From contig OZ231128.1 in assembly GCA_965153355.1 (NCBI GenBank), positions 23,932,001 through 23,996,000 of the forward strand: 64,000 nucleotides of DNA, written 5' to 3'. Numbering within the stretch: the stretch's first letter is position 1; each line of letters begins with the position of its first letter. Under the pieces are notes generated by a model that saw only the letters and a list, made by a program, of their open reading frames with translations, did not search any database and had not been told where the DNA came from. The translations under genes were made by a program, and so were the position numbers. The stretch is from Flaccisagitta enflata (Eukaryota > Chaetognatha > Sagittoidea > Aphragmophora). Positions 45,551 through 56,423 of the stretch are shown here, piece after piece.

Positions 45551-45698
45551 TGTTCCAACAGGACACTGATGCATCATATGGTCAATGGTTTCTGATCCCA
45601 AATTGTCTATCATAATTTGCTGAGGCTATTCAGGTGCTGCATTGAGCAACTTGGCCCTTGCCCAAATAGATCAAAGTTGCTATGTCTCTGATCTAGCT

Positions 45699-45770
45699 TC
45701 TTTTTAGTTACTGACACGCGACTCTACACCTTGCTGTGTCAGCTGGTAGGTCGACTCTACACTAGGAGGC
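45699..45770 (-). mobile_element. Family A 3' end fragment, reverse
   Basis: TTTTTAGTTACTGACACGCG, ACTCTACACCTTGCTGTGTC. This is the 3' hairpin region with a decayed arm. No 5' partner is seen. Confidence 0.5.
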
Positions 45771-45774
45771 TTGA

Positions 45775-46015
45775 TTAGTGGTTCAGAAGACCAAGTTAGG
45801 GGCTATGGGGAATTAGTATCAGGCGTGAACAGCTTTAATTGGAGTCTTGGATGTTTGATTTGGGCTTCAGGAGGCAGTGAAAAGAGGTTTGATAAGATGC
45901 CCTTTAAATCAAATCTTGGGTCATAAGAAGTATGGCCGGAGGGAGGGGAAGTGGAAAAATTGAAAAACAAATTACCTCATGTGAAATCATAGGCCCCTTT
46001 AGGGCCACTGCCCAA
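45775..46015 (+). mobile_element. Family B 3' portion
   Basis: Ends with CATGTGAAATCATAGGCCCC, TTTAGGGCCACTGCCCAATG, equivalent to the B terminus. The preceding part carries weak TTGGGCTTCAGGAGG-type words. Confidence 0.5.
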
Positions 46016-46210
46016 TGAGGATGGCCAAAGTGAGCATCTTGAATATCTGAAAAAAAAACTATGTTTCAAAAGCTATAAAGAAACTTTGTTTTTGACTTTA
46101 ATTACCCCTTGCCTCTTTCAACCAGAAATGGAGAAAAAAAAGTGAAGAAAAAGAAGTGGTTGAGAGTGGTAGTTTCAGCATGGGAGTGGAAGGAGGAGTG
46201 CAATTCTTGA

Positions 46211-46400
46211 ATAGTTGCAAAAGTATTAGATGATCAGCAGTATCTTTGGCCCCTACATGGGTGTTTGTGAATGTGTGGTAGTAAGAGGGACAGTGGCCCC
46301 AAAGCTTTAAGCTTCAAGCACAGATTTGAGCCTTAAGCTGAGATAGGTACCTGGAGGCTGAGTTTTGAACCTGGAAGCTGAGATTTGGGTTTTTCCATGT
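46211..46400 (+). mobile_element. Family B 5' portion
   Basis: AGTTGCAAAAGTATTAGATG, ATCAGCAGTATCTTTGGCCC, then GGCTGAGATTTGGG-type units like the core of the copy at 12297. The 3' end is missing. Confidence 0.6.
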
Positions 46401-46527
46401 CTGTCCAACTGTTAGCGAAGGGTCATATGGGTCTCCATTACTTTAGTTAAGCATGTTTGGATGATCAATGGAAAACGTAATATGAGTATGTAAAGGTAAT
46501 TTAGTCTGGTAATCATACTTATTTATA

Positions 46528-48475
46528 CAGTACCTTCCGAGCAAAACAGGCTAAAACTGGAGGATTAATTTTTGTTACTTTAATTTCATTTTCCAAACTT
46601 CATTTTTTATATATAACTTAATTAAAAGATACTTAATTCCTTGAACATATTTAGCTGTGTGAAATCAAAGTGCATGAAGACATCAATATGGAGTGTTCTA
46701 ACCTAGACCATTGAATTCAGCAGATAATTTTACCTATCCTATCCTAAATTATTTTGAGACAAATGTCCTTAAAAACTTAAAATAGCTGTAAAATCTGAAA
46801 TGATTGTCTGATTGAGCTGTTCTTGTACTTTAGGATAGGTAAAATTTTCTGCTGAATTCAATGGTCTGGGTTAGAACACTCCATATTGATGTCTTCATGC
46901 ACTTTGATTTCACGAGTTATTCTTTTTGACAGCTAAATATGTTCAAAGAATTAAGTATCTTTTGATTAGATTAATATAAAAATGAATGAACATTAAAGTA
47001 GGGAATTATCTTAGTGGAGCTCAAACAACAAGGCCAACACCTATAAGTCGCGTGCAGGACAAAAATAACTGAACTGACCTGACTCCTTATTATATCTTTT
47101 TCTCAAAAATCAGACTTAAACCAGACCCAAACCAGACTCAAACCAGAATTAAACCAGACCTAAACCAGACCTAAACCAGACCAAAACCAGACCAAAACCA
47201 GACCTAAACCAGACCTAAACCAGACCTAAACCAGACTAAAACCAGATATAAACCAGACATAAACTCAGACTAAACCAGACCTACACCAGACTAAATCAGA
47301 TTAAAACAGACTTAAACCAGATTGCCAGACTCAATTCAGACATAAACCAGACTTAAACCAGACTTCAAACCAGACTTAAACCAGACTCAAACCAGATTTA
47401 AAACCAGACTAAATACATAAAACCAGACTTAGACCTGACTTAAACCAGACTTAAACCAGACTTAAACCAGACTTAAACCAGATCTAAACCAGACATAAAC
47501 CAGACTTAAACCAGACTTAAACCAGACTTAAACCAGACTTAAACCAGACCAAAACCAGACCCAAACCAGCAGACTTAAACCAGCAGACTTAAACCAGCAG
47601 ACTTAAACCAGCAGACTTAAACAAGCAGACTTAAACAAGCAGACTTAAACCAGCAGACTTAAACCAGCAGACTTAAACCAGCAGACTTAAACCAGCAGAC
47701 TTAAACCAGCAGAATTAAACCAGCAGACTTAAACCAGCAGACTTAAACCAGCAGACTTGAACCAGCAGACTTAAACCAGCAGACTTAAACCAGCAGACTT
47801 AAACCAGCAGACTTAAACCAGCAGACTTAAACCAGCAGACTTAAACCAGCAGACTTAAACCAGCAGACTTAAACCAGCAGACTTAAACCAGCAGACTTAA
47901 ACCAGCAGACTTATAACAGCAGACTTAAAAATGATCAAAAATGATCAAATGACCAAATGACCAAATGACCAAATGACCAAATGACCAAAATGACCAAATG
48001 ACCAAAATGATCAAAATGACCAAAATTGACCAAAATGACCAAAATGACCAAAATGACCAAAAATGACCAAAAATGACCAAAAATGACCGAAATGAAGGAA
48101 ATTACCGAAATGACCGAAATGACCAAAAATGACCAAAAATGACCAAAAATGACCAAAAATGACCAAAAATGACCAAAAATAATAAAAAACAATCAAAAAT
48201 GACCAAAAATGACCAAATGACAAAATGACTAAATGACCAAATGACAAAACTGACCAAAATAACCAAAATGACTAAAAGCAACCAATAACCCAAAAACAAC
48301 AAAAAAATGACTCAAAATAACTCCAGACACCCAAAAGACTTTAAAGTGAGTGTTACGGACCGATCGATGGAAAGACCGACGGACTGACGGATTTACGGAA
48401 ATGAAGTTGGGAAATGCAATTAAAGTAACAAAAATTAATCCTCCAGTTTTAGTTGGATTTGCTCGGAAGGTACTG
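46528..48475. mobile_element. TA-flanked foldback with ~72-bp inverted termini
   Basis: Termini start CAGTACCTTCCGAGCAAA and stay matched for about 72 bp (46528-46600 and 48402-48475), flanked by TA on both sides (46526-46527, 48476-48477). Inside, 46605-46760 and 46815-46990 form a foldback around a ~55-bp loop (AAATATGTTCAA, GATGTCTTCATGCACTTTGA). The right part is filled by a family A' element. The CAGTA start and TA flanks match the style of the giant foldback at 9083. No transposase. Confidence 0.8.
47026..48400 (+). mobile_element. Family A' element with three minisatellite modules (3' hairpin lost)
   Basis: 5' AACAAGGCCAACACCTATAA, GTCGCGTGCAGGACAAAAAT. Module 1 (47108-47568): ~11-12-bp units AACCAGACTTAA. 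Module 2 (47568-47930): 14-bp units AGCAGACTTAAACC. Module 3 (47936-48262): 10-bp units AAATGACCAA. Then GACTCAAAATAACTCCAGA and GGACCGATCG/GACCGACGGAC words. The hairpin end expected next is absent; the sequence runs straight into the terminal repeat of the host foldback. Its inverted partner is at 50341-52543. Confidence 0.82.
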
Positions 48476-48789
48476 TAGGTAATTATAGGTATTACCAGGT
48501 AGATGTAGTAAAAGAGGGGTGATTTAGGGTCTTAGAGGGATGATTCAGGTTTCTTAGACCTGATTTCCGCCAAACAAGGTCAACAAACCTTAGTTCCATG
48601 GTATCTAGGGCAATAAAGATAATAAAGGTACTAAAAAGTGGCTATATTTTCCTACAATTACTTATTACCTGCATTATCTATAATGACCTAGAATTACCTC
48701 AAATAACCTAATGACCTTTATTCCCCTTTTGAATACCTATAATCACCTTTCAATGCCTAAATATGACCAAAGAACCTGTATTTTGATTT

Positions 48790-48868
48790 GGTCACCAACT
48801 GACTGACCAATAGACTGACAGACTGACACAGCAAGTTCGAGTGTTGCATTTATGCAACTAAAAACACT
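48790..48868 (+). mobile_element. Family A 3' end with re-paired hairpin
   Basis: GACTGACCAATAGACTGACA, AGTTCGAGTGTTGCATTTAT, GCAACTAAAAA. The terminal stem is GTTGCAT/ATGCAAC in place of GTCGCGTG/CACGCGAC; pairing is preserved although half the stem bases differ. Confidence 0.65.
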
Positions 48869-48879
48869 GGATTAGGGCC

Positions 48880-49015
48880 TGAGAAGCCTTATGAGGACGT
48901 ACAGACAGATATACAGATGGATGGACATACAGACAAACAGAAGGATATATATATGGAAATTCAGTCCTGTGTCCTACAGGGCATCAGCCCTTTTAGACTG
49001 TTGCCCATGTCCTGC
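48880..49015 (+). mobile_element. Family B 3' portion
   Basis: GACAGATATACAGATGG-type words, then GGAAATTCAGTCCTGTGTCC, TACAGGGCATCAGCCCTTTT, AGACTGTTGCCCATG. Same order as the end of the copy at 44928. Confidence 0.55.
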
Positions 49016-49258
49016 TTTTGGGCAACTTAAATCCTCCCTTACACCTCAAATCCTTACACCTTAAATCAGTCTACTCAGTCCAAAATCAGGCCTTCCAGAC
49101 AAATGTTTTGCTCTGTTAGGCTTCCTATCAGCCTTTCTAGATCTCCAATCATCATTTTTCTTAGGTTAGCGATAGATTAGATCTAGTCAGAGGAAAATCC
49201 CCAATTAAGGACCAGTGGATGAACTGAAAATGGGTTTTTAGGCCAAAAAGTTGAAACA

Positions 49259-50300
49259 ATAGTCATTTTAAGCCATTTTTATGGAGGGTTTAGACTATGA
49301 GCCTAAATATCGGCTTCAGTGTGAGCTAGATAGCTAAAAATTGGCATGTAGAGTTGTTAATATCACACAATTCATCATGTCAAATTTCATCTCCAAGGCT
49401 ACTAAGGTTCAGAAGTAATGGTACTTTTTCTATTTTTATTGTTTTTTTTCCAAAGGTAATGGTAAATCTTTAAAAATTCATAACTCTGTTTTGATAAGGG
49501 TTTAATAGCTCAGATTTGACATGGAATTAGGTGTTAATAATGCTTATCACCATGTCAAATTTTGTGGCAATCGGCCAAATCGTTTGGCCTAGGCATAGCC
49601 CTTGTCAAAATTTTGCATTTTTTGGAACAGTGGGTACCTAGACTTTAAATGACAATATCTCCGCTTCTATTTGAGTTTTAAGGCTCAAATTTTGTGGGCA
49701 ACTCAAAAAATATCATATTATTCATCATGTAAAATTTCAGGTTGGTGGCATTTGTCGTTGAGGAGAAAAAATCATTTTTTTGTAGTTTTTTATTTTTTCT
49801 CAAAAAAATATGCTTAACTTTGAACATTCATATCTCCGCTTCTATATGAGCTGAGAGGCTAAGATTTGACATGCAAGTCGGTTTTTATCATACATTTGAC
49901 CATGCAAAATCTTGTGGCATGAAGTTGAACCATTTAGCCTAGGGAAAGCCCTTTTCAAAATTTTGGCATTTTTTTGAAAAAAGGTACCTAGACTTCAAAA
50001 TTCAATAACGCCGCTTCTACTCAACCGATTAAGCTGAAATTTGGTATGTAACTAAAGAGATATCATATATTTCACCATGTAAAATTTTGTTGAGCCAACC
50101 TGAACGGTTTACCCGTTATGACGTTTTGAAGTGAAAAAATGGCCTAAAAAGCAATATTTAGAAGGGGTGCTAATAAATTTTTGAAAAACTGATGGTTTGG
50201 CTGTCTTCAGCATGAAAAATTAGTCCCGTATGCAAATTTCTAGAGCTTGCTGAAAATTTTTGCACGCCATCCTTGATTTTGGCGCTAAGATCCCCGACTA
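49259..50300 (-). repeat. Right arm of the ~1.04-kb inverted repeat
   Basis: Mirror of 43255-44287; ends CTAAGATCCCCGACTA. The arms enclose ~5 kb of unrelated nested elements. The arms share internal words and length with few indels. Confidence 0.9.
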
Positions 50301-50340
50301 TATACCTTCTTATATTAGTCTACGCCTTGAAGCTTCACCG

Positions 50341-52543
50341 TTTTTAGTCGCGTGCACGCGACTCTACAACCCGCTCCGTCGGTCGGTCCGTCGGTCGTAC
50401 GTCCGTCGGTAACACTTTGCTTTTTTGCGTCTTTTTGGGTCATCTGGAGTTATTTTGAGTCAATTTTTTTGTGGTTTTTGGGAATTATTGGTTGCTTTTA
50501 GTCATTTTTGGTCATTTTTGGTCATTTTTGGTCATTAGGTCATTTGGTCATTTTGGTCATTTTGGTCATTTTGGTCATTTTTGGTCAATTTTGGTCAATT
50601 TTGATCAATTTTGATCAATTTTGATCAATTTTGATCATTTTTGGTCATTTTTGGTCATTTTTGGTAATTTTTTGTCATTTTGGTCATTTTGGTCATTTTG
50701 GTCGTTTTGGTCATTTTTGGTCATTTTTTGCCATTTTTGATCATTTTTGATTATTTTTGATCATTTTTGATCATTTTTGATCATTTTTGGTCATTTTTGG
50801 TCATTTTGGTCATTTTTGGTCTTTTTTGGTCATTTTGGTCATTTTGGTCATTTTTGGTCATTTTTGGTCATTTTTGGTCATTTTTGGTCATTTTTGATCA
50901 TTATCGGTCATTTTGGTCATTTTGGTCATTTTTGGTCATTTTTGATCATTTTTGGTCATTTTTGGTCATTTTTGGTCATTTTGGTCATTTTGGTTTATTT
51001 GGTCATTTTGGTCATTTTGATCATTTTGGTCATTTTTGGTCTTTTTGGTCTTTTTTGGTCATTTTGGTCATTTTTGGTCATTTTTGGTCATTTTGGTCAT
51101 TTTTGATCATTTTTGGTCATTTTTGGTCATTTTTGGTCTTTTTTGGTCTTTTTTGGTCATCTTTGGTCATTTTGGTCATTTTGGTCATTTTGGTCATTTT
51201 TGGTCATTTTTAGTCATTTTGATCATTTTTGATCATTTTTGATCCATTTTAGTCATTTTTGGTCATTTTTGATCATGTTTGATCATTTTTGATCATTTTT
51301 GGTCATTTTTGGTCATTTTGGTCATTTTGGTCATTTTTGGTCATTTTTGGTCAGTTTGGTCATCTTCGGTCATCTTCGGTCATCTTCGGTCATTTTGGTC
51401 ATTTAGGTCATTTTTGGTCATTTTTGGTCATTTTTGGTCATTTTGGTCATATTTGGTCATTTTGGTCATTTTTGGTCGTTTTTGGTCATTTTTGGTCATT
51501 TTGGTCATTTTGGTCATTTTTGGTCATTTTTGGTCATTTTTGGTTAAAGTCTGCTGGTTAAAGTCTGCTGCTTGAAGTCTGCTGGTTAAAGTCTGCTGGT
51601 TAAAGTCTGCAGGTTAGAGTCTGCTGGTTAAAGTCTGCTGGGTAAAGTCTGATGGTTAAAGTCTCATGGTTTAAATCTGCTGGTTGAAATCTAATGGGTT
51701 AAGTCTGCTGGTTTAAGTCTGCTGGTTTGAATCTGCTGGTTTAAGTCTGCTGGTTTAAGTCTGCTGGTTTAAATTTACTGGTTTAAGTCTGCTGGTCTAA
51801 TGGTTTAAGTCCGCTGGTTTTAGTCTGCTGGTTAAAATGATGTCAAAGATGAGTATGGTTTAATTCTGGTTTAAGTCTGGTTTAAGTCTGGTTTAAGTCT
51901 GGTTTAAGTCTGGTTTAAGTATGGTTTAAGTCTGGCTAAAGTCTGGTTTAAGTCTGGTTTACGTCTGGTTTAAGTCTGGATTAAGTCTGGTTTAAGACTG
52001 GTTCATGTCTGATTTATGTCTGGTTTAGGTCTGGGTTAGGTCTGGTCTATGTCTGGTTTTTGTCTGGTTTATGTTTGATTTAGGTCTGGTTTTGGTCTGG
52101 TTTTGGTCTGGTTTTGGTCTGGTTTTGGTCTGGTTTGATTCTGGTTTGAGTCTGGTTTGAGTCTGGTTTGAGCCTGGTTTGAGCCTGGTTTGAGCCTGGT
52201 TTGAGCCTGGTTTGAGCCTGGTTTTGGTCTTGTTTAAGTCTGGTTTGAGTCTGGTTTGAGTCTGGTTTGAGTCTGGTTTGAGTCTGGTTTGAGTCTGGTT
52301 TGAGTCTGGCTTGAATCTGGTTTATGTCTGGTTTGTGTCTGGTTTATGTCTGATTTAGGTCTGGTTTCGGTCTGGTTTAATTCTGGTTTGAGTCTGGTTT
52401 GAGTCTGGTTTGAGTCTGGTTTGAGTCTAGTTTGAGTCTTTTTGGGTTGCATTTAAGTTAAGTTCGATAAAAAGATACAATAAGGAGTCAGGTCAGTTCA
52501 GTTATTTTTGTCCTGCACGCGACTTATAGGTGTTGGCCTTGTT
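50341..52543 (-). mobile_element. Family A' element, complete, with three minisatellite modules
   Basis: 2,203 bp. On the minus strand: 5' AACAAGGCCAACACCTATAA and GTCGCGTGCAGGAC (52513-52543). Then the ACTTAAACCAGA module (51858-52447), the 14-bp CAGACTTTAACCAG module (51548-51835), the 10-bp AAATGACCAA module (50505-51545), GACTCAAAATAACTCCAGA, CGACGGACCGACCGACGG, and the 3' hairpin GAGTCGCGTGCACGCGACTA then AAAA (50341-50368). Same module order as 47026-48400; module 3 is about three times longer here. Long VILVIFGHF-type frames over module 3 are repeat products. Confidence 0.9.
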
Positions 52544-52689
52544 ATTTGGTTACTCTCGTTATTGTACTTTTCTGCCAGTAACATATTTTCTAAATTTTTT
52601 GTATGATTCATGGTCTCAACTGTTGACGGAAATGCACAGGAGTGTTTTACGGCTATTTGAGCATGAAATATGATGGAAGAAAGAATGAG

Positions 52690-52841
<152 letters not shown>

Positions 52842-52844
52842 GGA

Positions 52845-52940
52845 GAGACAGACCGACGGACCGACTGACTGACAGACCAACAGAATGACGGACCAACCGA
52901 CTAAGCAAGGTGTAGAGTCGCGTGCCCACTACTAACATTT
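52845..52940 (+). mobile_element. Family A 3' end fragment
   Basis: GACCGACGGACCGACTGACT, GACGGACCAACCGACTAAGC, AAGGTGTAGAGTCGCGTGCC. The final arm has decayed to CACTACTAAC. The GA tract occupies the position of the missing 5' part. Confidence 0.6.
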
Positions 52941-53800
52941 GGTTATCATTTAATTACGATGGACCAACTGACGCACCAGGGATCGACGAATGCCCAGACT
53001 ACATCGTTCTACCACCATCATAAATTTAGCCAAATTCATCTTCACATGATATGGAACGAGTTGTGGTATGAATGAAAGTGGTAAAAAGTATGGAAAGAAG
53101 GAGGCTTTGAGAGAGAAGGAAAGGGAAGATTTGAAGTGCTAAGTAGGCGAGTAGGCGGAGATATGAGGAACCAAAATTCCCTCATAGATGACCTTGCGAT
53201 AGGTAAAAAACTCTGCTAAGAAAAAGTGTTCTTGATTGGTCCATTGTGCACAGCATGAACTTTCATTGGTTGTATCTGGCCACCTGGATTTAAAAACAAT
53301 CTTTGATAGACAATTGTAGTAATGTTTTTATGCCAGATAGCTCTCAAAGTGCGCAAAAGTGCACTTTTGTATTTTACATACACATTTTGAAAGGTCTAAT
53401 CTTGGTTTTAAAACCATTTTTTCTTTGGCAATTGCTGGCAATCAAAATTTTTCCTTACCAACTGAGGGAATAAAAAGAAATTTGTTAGTTACCATCAATT
53501 TTTAGCTAAAGTAAGGTAAATTGAGGCCTGAAACTTAGTCCCAGTGTTCAATCATAGCTAATCTTTAGCTTCACTAATGAAAGAACAGAAGGTTAAAAAT
53601 AATGTATTGATGCCGAAAAAAGCGACTCTACGGACCAGTGTGCGATGAAGGTTGAGCCAGGAGGTAGAGAGGGATATTGGGAAGAGGAAAAGGAGGAAGA
53701 GAAGAAGAAGGAAGTGGTGGATGAGGAGATCGTTGAGGTAACCTTTCCTTCTTGACGTGCGATAATTCAAATCCTTAGGGAGTTACTACATCGCTTGGTT
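52941..53800. other. Unassigned sequence, no gene seen
   Basis: Unique sequence with short frames only. Nothing recognised. Confidence 0.5.
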
Positions 53801-53814
53801 CTCATATTCCTTTC

Positions 53815-53854
53815 ATTCATTCATTCTTTTTTTCTTTGTTTCTTCCTTTCTTTG

Positions 53855-53896
<42 letters not shown>

Positions 53897-54275
53897 CGTT
53901 TCTTCTTTTTTTTTCCTGCTTTTTTCTTTCTTTCTTTCTGTCCTTCCATCTTTCAGATTCACTCATCCTTTCTCTCGCTACAAATTTTTTTCATTCATTC
54001 GTTTATTCATTCATTCATTCAATCATTCATTCATTCATTTATTCATTCATTCATTCATTCATTCATTCATTCATTCATTCATTCATTCATTTATTCATTC
54101 ATTCATTCATTCATTCATTCATTCATTCATTCATTCATTCATATTATTCTATCATTCTATCATTCTTTCATTCTATCGTTCATTCATTCATTCCTTTATA
54201 CATTCATTCATTCATTCATTCATTCATTCATTCATTCATTCATTCATTCATTCATTCATTCATTCATTCATTTAA
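53815..54275. repeat. TTTC-rich and (ATTC)n microsatellite block
   Basis: TTTCTTTG words at 53830-53940, then ATTC tetranucleotides with few interruptions at 53990-54272. The long Phe/Ile/His/Ser frames are repeat products. Confidence 0.97.
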
Positions 54276-54434
54276 TTATTTCTTTTTTTAATCATGAAAC
54301 AAGTCAGAACGCAAAATTGGGAAGAAATCAAGCCCACGACATGGGCAAAAGTCTACAATAAAATAGTATTTTACTCCCACATACCTTACTATGACCTAGA
54401 ACACTACAAAAAAAGACCCAATTTCACAATTATT

Positions 54435-54527
54435 TTGGACGGCCTCAGGGACGAATGGACAGACGGACGTAAGGACGGACGGACAGACATGGCGAGGTGT
54501 AGAGTCGCCTGTTCGCGACTGAAAACA
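54435..54527 (+). mobile_element. Family A 3' end fragment
   Basis: GGACAGACGGACGTAAGGAC, GGCGAGGTGTAGAGTCGCCT, GTTCGCGACTGAAAA. The hairpin is intact except one mismatch. The 5' end was not found. Confidence 0.6.
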
Positions 54528-54953
54528 TCCACGAAGGCGTAGATAACCGACAGACCAAACTCAAGTAGATTTGTACGAAATCGTGACGCCAATTTTCAAC
54601 ACGCGTCGTTTTCAAGTTGAGGAGCGAAATTGCAGAATTCTTTTATGCATATGAGATTAAAACTTTCTTTCCCGAAGAAATTGTCATCATATAGAATAAT
54701 TCAAATTCAAAGAACGACGTTCCTGAGAAACTGTGGAATTAGTTTGTGAAAATTCCAAGACGAAGTCACGGAAATACGGTGAGAGCTTCCTTGGTAGATA
54801 AGGAAAGTCAAGATTTTCATGGGTTCAAATTCTTACTTTTTTTTTTCAGCTAAAAAAAAATCAGAAATCGGCTAAAAGCAGTTGCCAAAATGTCGCTGTT
54901 TGATAATGATTTGTGTTCAGCAGCTTCATAGCTAAGCATAAGCGACATTGTAT

Positions 54954-55145
54954 AAACAAGGCCGGATACACGGCCAATACCAGTCGCGGTAGGGTGGGCA
55001 GGGGCGGAAATGCGCGTTTTAACACTTTCCAACTCGATCACCACGGACCGACCAACCAACGGACCAACGGACGGACGGACGGACGGACGGACGGACGGAC
55101 GGACGGACAAAGCCTCTTATGGAGTCGCTTGTCCGCGACTAAAAC
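54954..55145 (+). mobile_element. Family A element, complete
   Basis: 5' AACAAGGCCGGATACACGGC, CAGTCGCGGTAGGGTGGGCA. Core CGACCAACCAACGG then nine GGAC units (55070-55108). 3' GGAGTCGCTTGTCCGCGACT then AAAA. 192 bp. Confidence 0.88.
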
Positions 55146-55505
55146 TCATAAATCATGATATCATCAGATCTACATCACTGACTTATTTACATATTTCACA
55201 TGCCGCGTCATACACTTACTCTACTATGAAAAACGGACTCATCCGCGCTTTCCTTGGCTTTCCTGGGGTAAATCGCACACGATGGATGGAATGCACTAAC
55301 TTGCCGTTTTACTCATTCGCAGAGCCAAATTTGATCATGCATGTTGTTTACGACTTACGTAATTTCTTTTAGGTCGCGTGGAGCCAAAAACATGACTTTA
55401 ATCGATCCAGCTAGAAACGCAAATGCTCTCTTCAGTTGTGTTTTATTCTTAGGTACAAGTTGCCAGGAGCAGAGTAAAGTCCTAAAGAACTCAGGGGCAC
55501 TTTTA

Positions 55506-55746
55506 TTTTTAGTCGCTTGCTAAGCGACTCTTTTTACAAGAGGGTGTGTCCCTTGGTCTGTAGGTAGGTAGGTAACGCGTAAATTTTAAGGACGCGAAAT
55601 GGGCTGGAAAAGCGGAATCTGAGCACTACTGCCCCTCCCTGGTACATCACAGCCCCCGCCCACTCACATAATGCCCCTGCCAATCTTCATTACCGCCCCT
55701 GCCCACCCGCAAGCGACAACTTACTGGCCGTGTATCCGGCCTTGGT
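55506..55746 (-). mobile_element. Family A element, complete, reverse, with matched variant termini
   Basis: On the minus strand: 5' CCAAGGCCGGATACACGGCC, GTTGTCGCTTGCGGGTGGGC, three GGCAGGGGC-like blocks; 3' GAGTCGCTTAGCAAGCGACT then AAAAA. The variant GTCGCTTGC (instead of GTCGCGTGC) appears in both the 5' region and the 3' stem, and both stem arms agree. Confidence 0.88.
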
Positions 55747-55920
55747 ATTTCTTCACAAGTTTTACGTAAAGAAGCGACAAAGTACTGTTGCGCTTAGCTT
55801 TTAAGAGTAAGCGGATGAAAGAATCTCGCATTCCCTCGTGTTGGTGAAATTTCTTGTTGTTAATTTTTAACTGACAAAAATGGTGGCACCGAAGGCCAAA
55901 TCTGAGCGGGAGATGGAATT

Positions 55921-56038
<118 letters not shown>

Positions 56039-56187
56039 TGTTTTGTCGTCGGCTTTCTTCTGCTTCTCTACTCTAGACGGTGTGAATATTGGAGTCTCGT
56101 CTCCTTTTTCGATTCCTCATCTTCTTTCCTTCTCGATTTCTTTTTTTCCCCTGCCTTTCTCAAAATCTTTACGTCTTTTTTTACCAT

Positions 56188-56335
56188 TTTCTTCTTCTTC
56201 TTCTTCTTCTTCTTCTTCTTCTTCTTCTTCTTCTTCTTCTTCTTCTTCTTCTTCTTCTTCTTCTTCTCCTTCTTCTTCTTCTTCTTCTTCTTCTCCTTCT
56301 TCTTCTTCTTCTTCTTCTTCTTCATCTTCTTCCTT
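56188..56335. repeat. (TTC)n microsatellite
   Basis: TTC triplets with two CCT interruptions. Gives poly-Ser, poly-Leu or poly-Phe depending on frame. Confidence 0.97.
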
Positions 56336-56423
56336 TTCTTCTTTTTCTTTTTCTTTTTTTTTCTTCTTGTTCTTCTTGTTTTTGCTCTTGTTCTTGTTGT
56401 TTTTCTTCTTCTTCCTCTTCTTC

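Noticed and set aside
50767-51575. Hydrophobic VILVIFGHFWSF frames resembling membrane proteins
   Set aside because: Translation of the 10-bp TTTTTGGTCA module of an A' element; the same pattern appears in several frames.
53795-54361. 188-codon Phe/Ile/His-rich frame
   Set aside because: Generated by TTTC and ATTC repeats.
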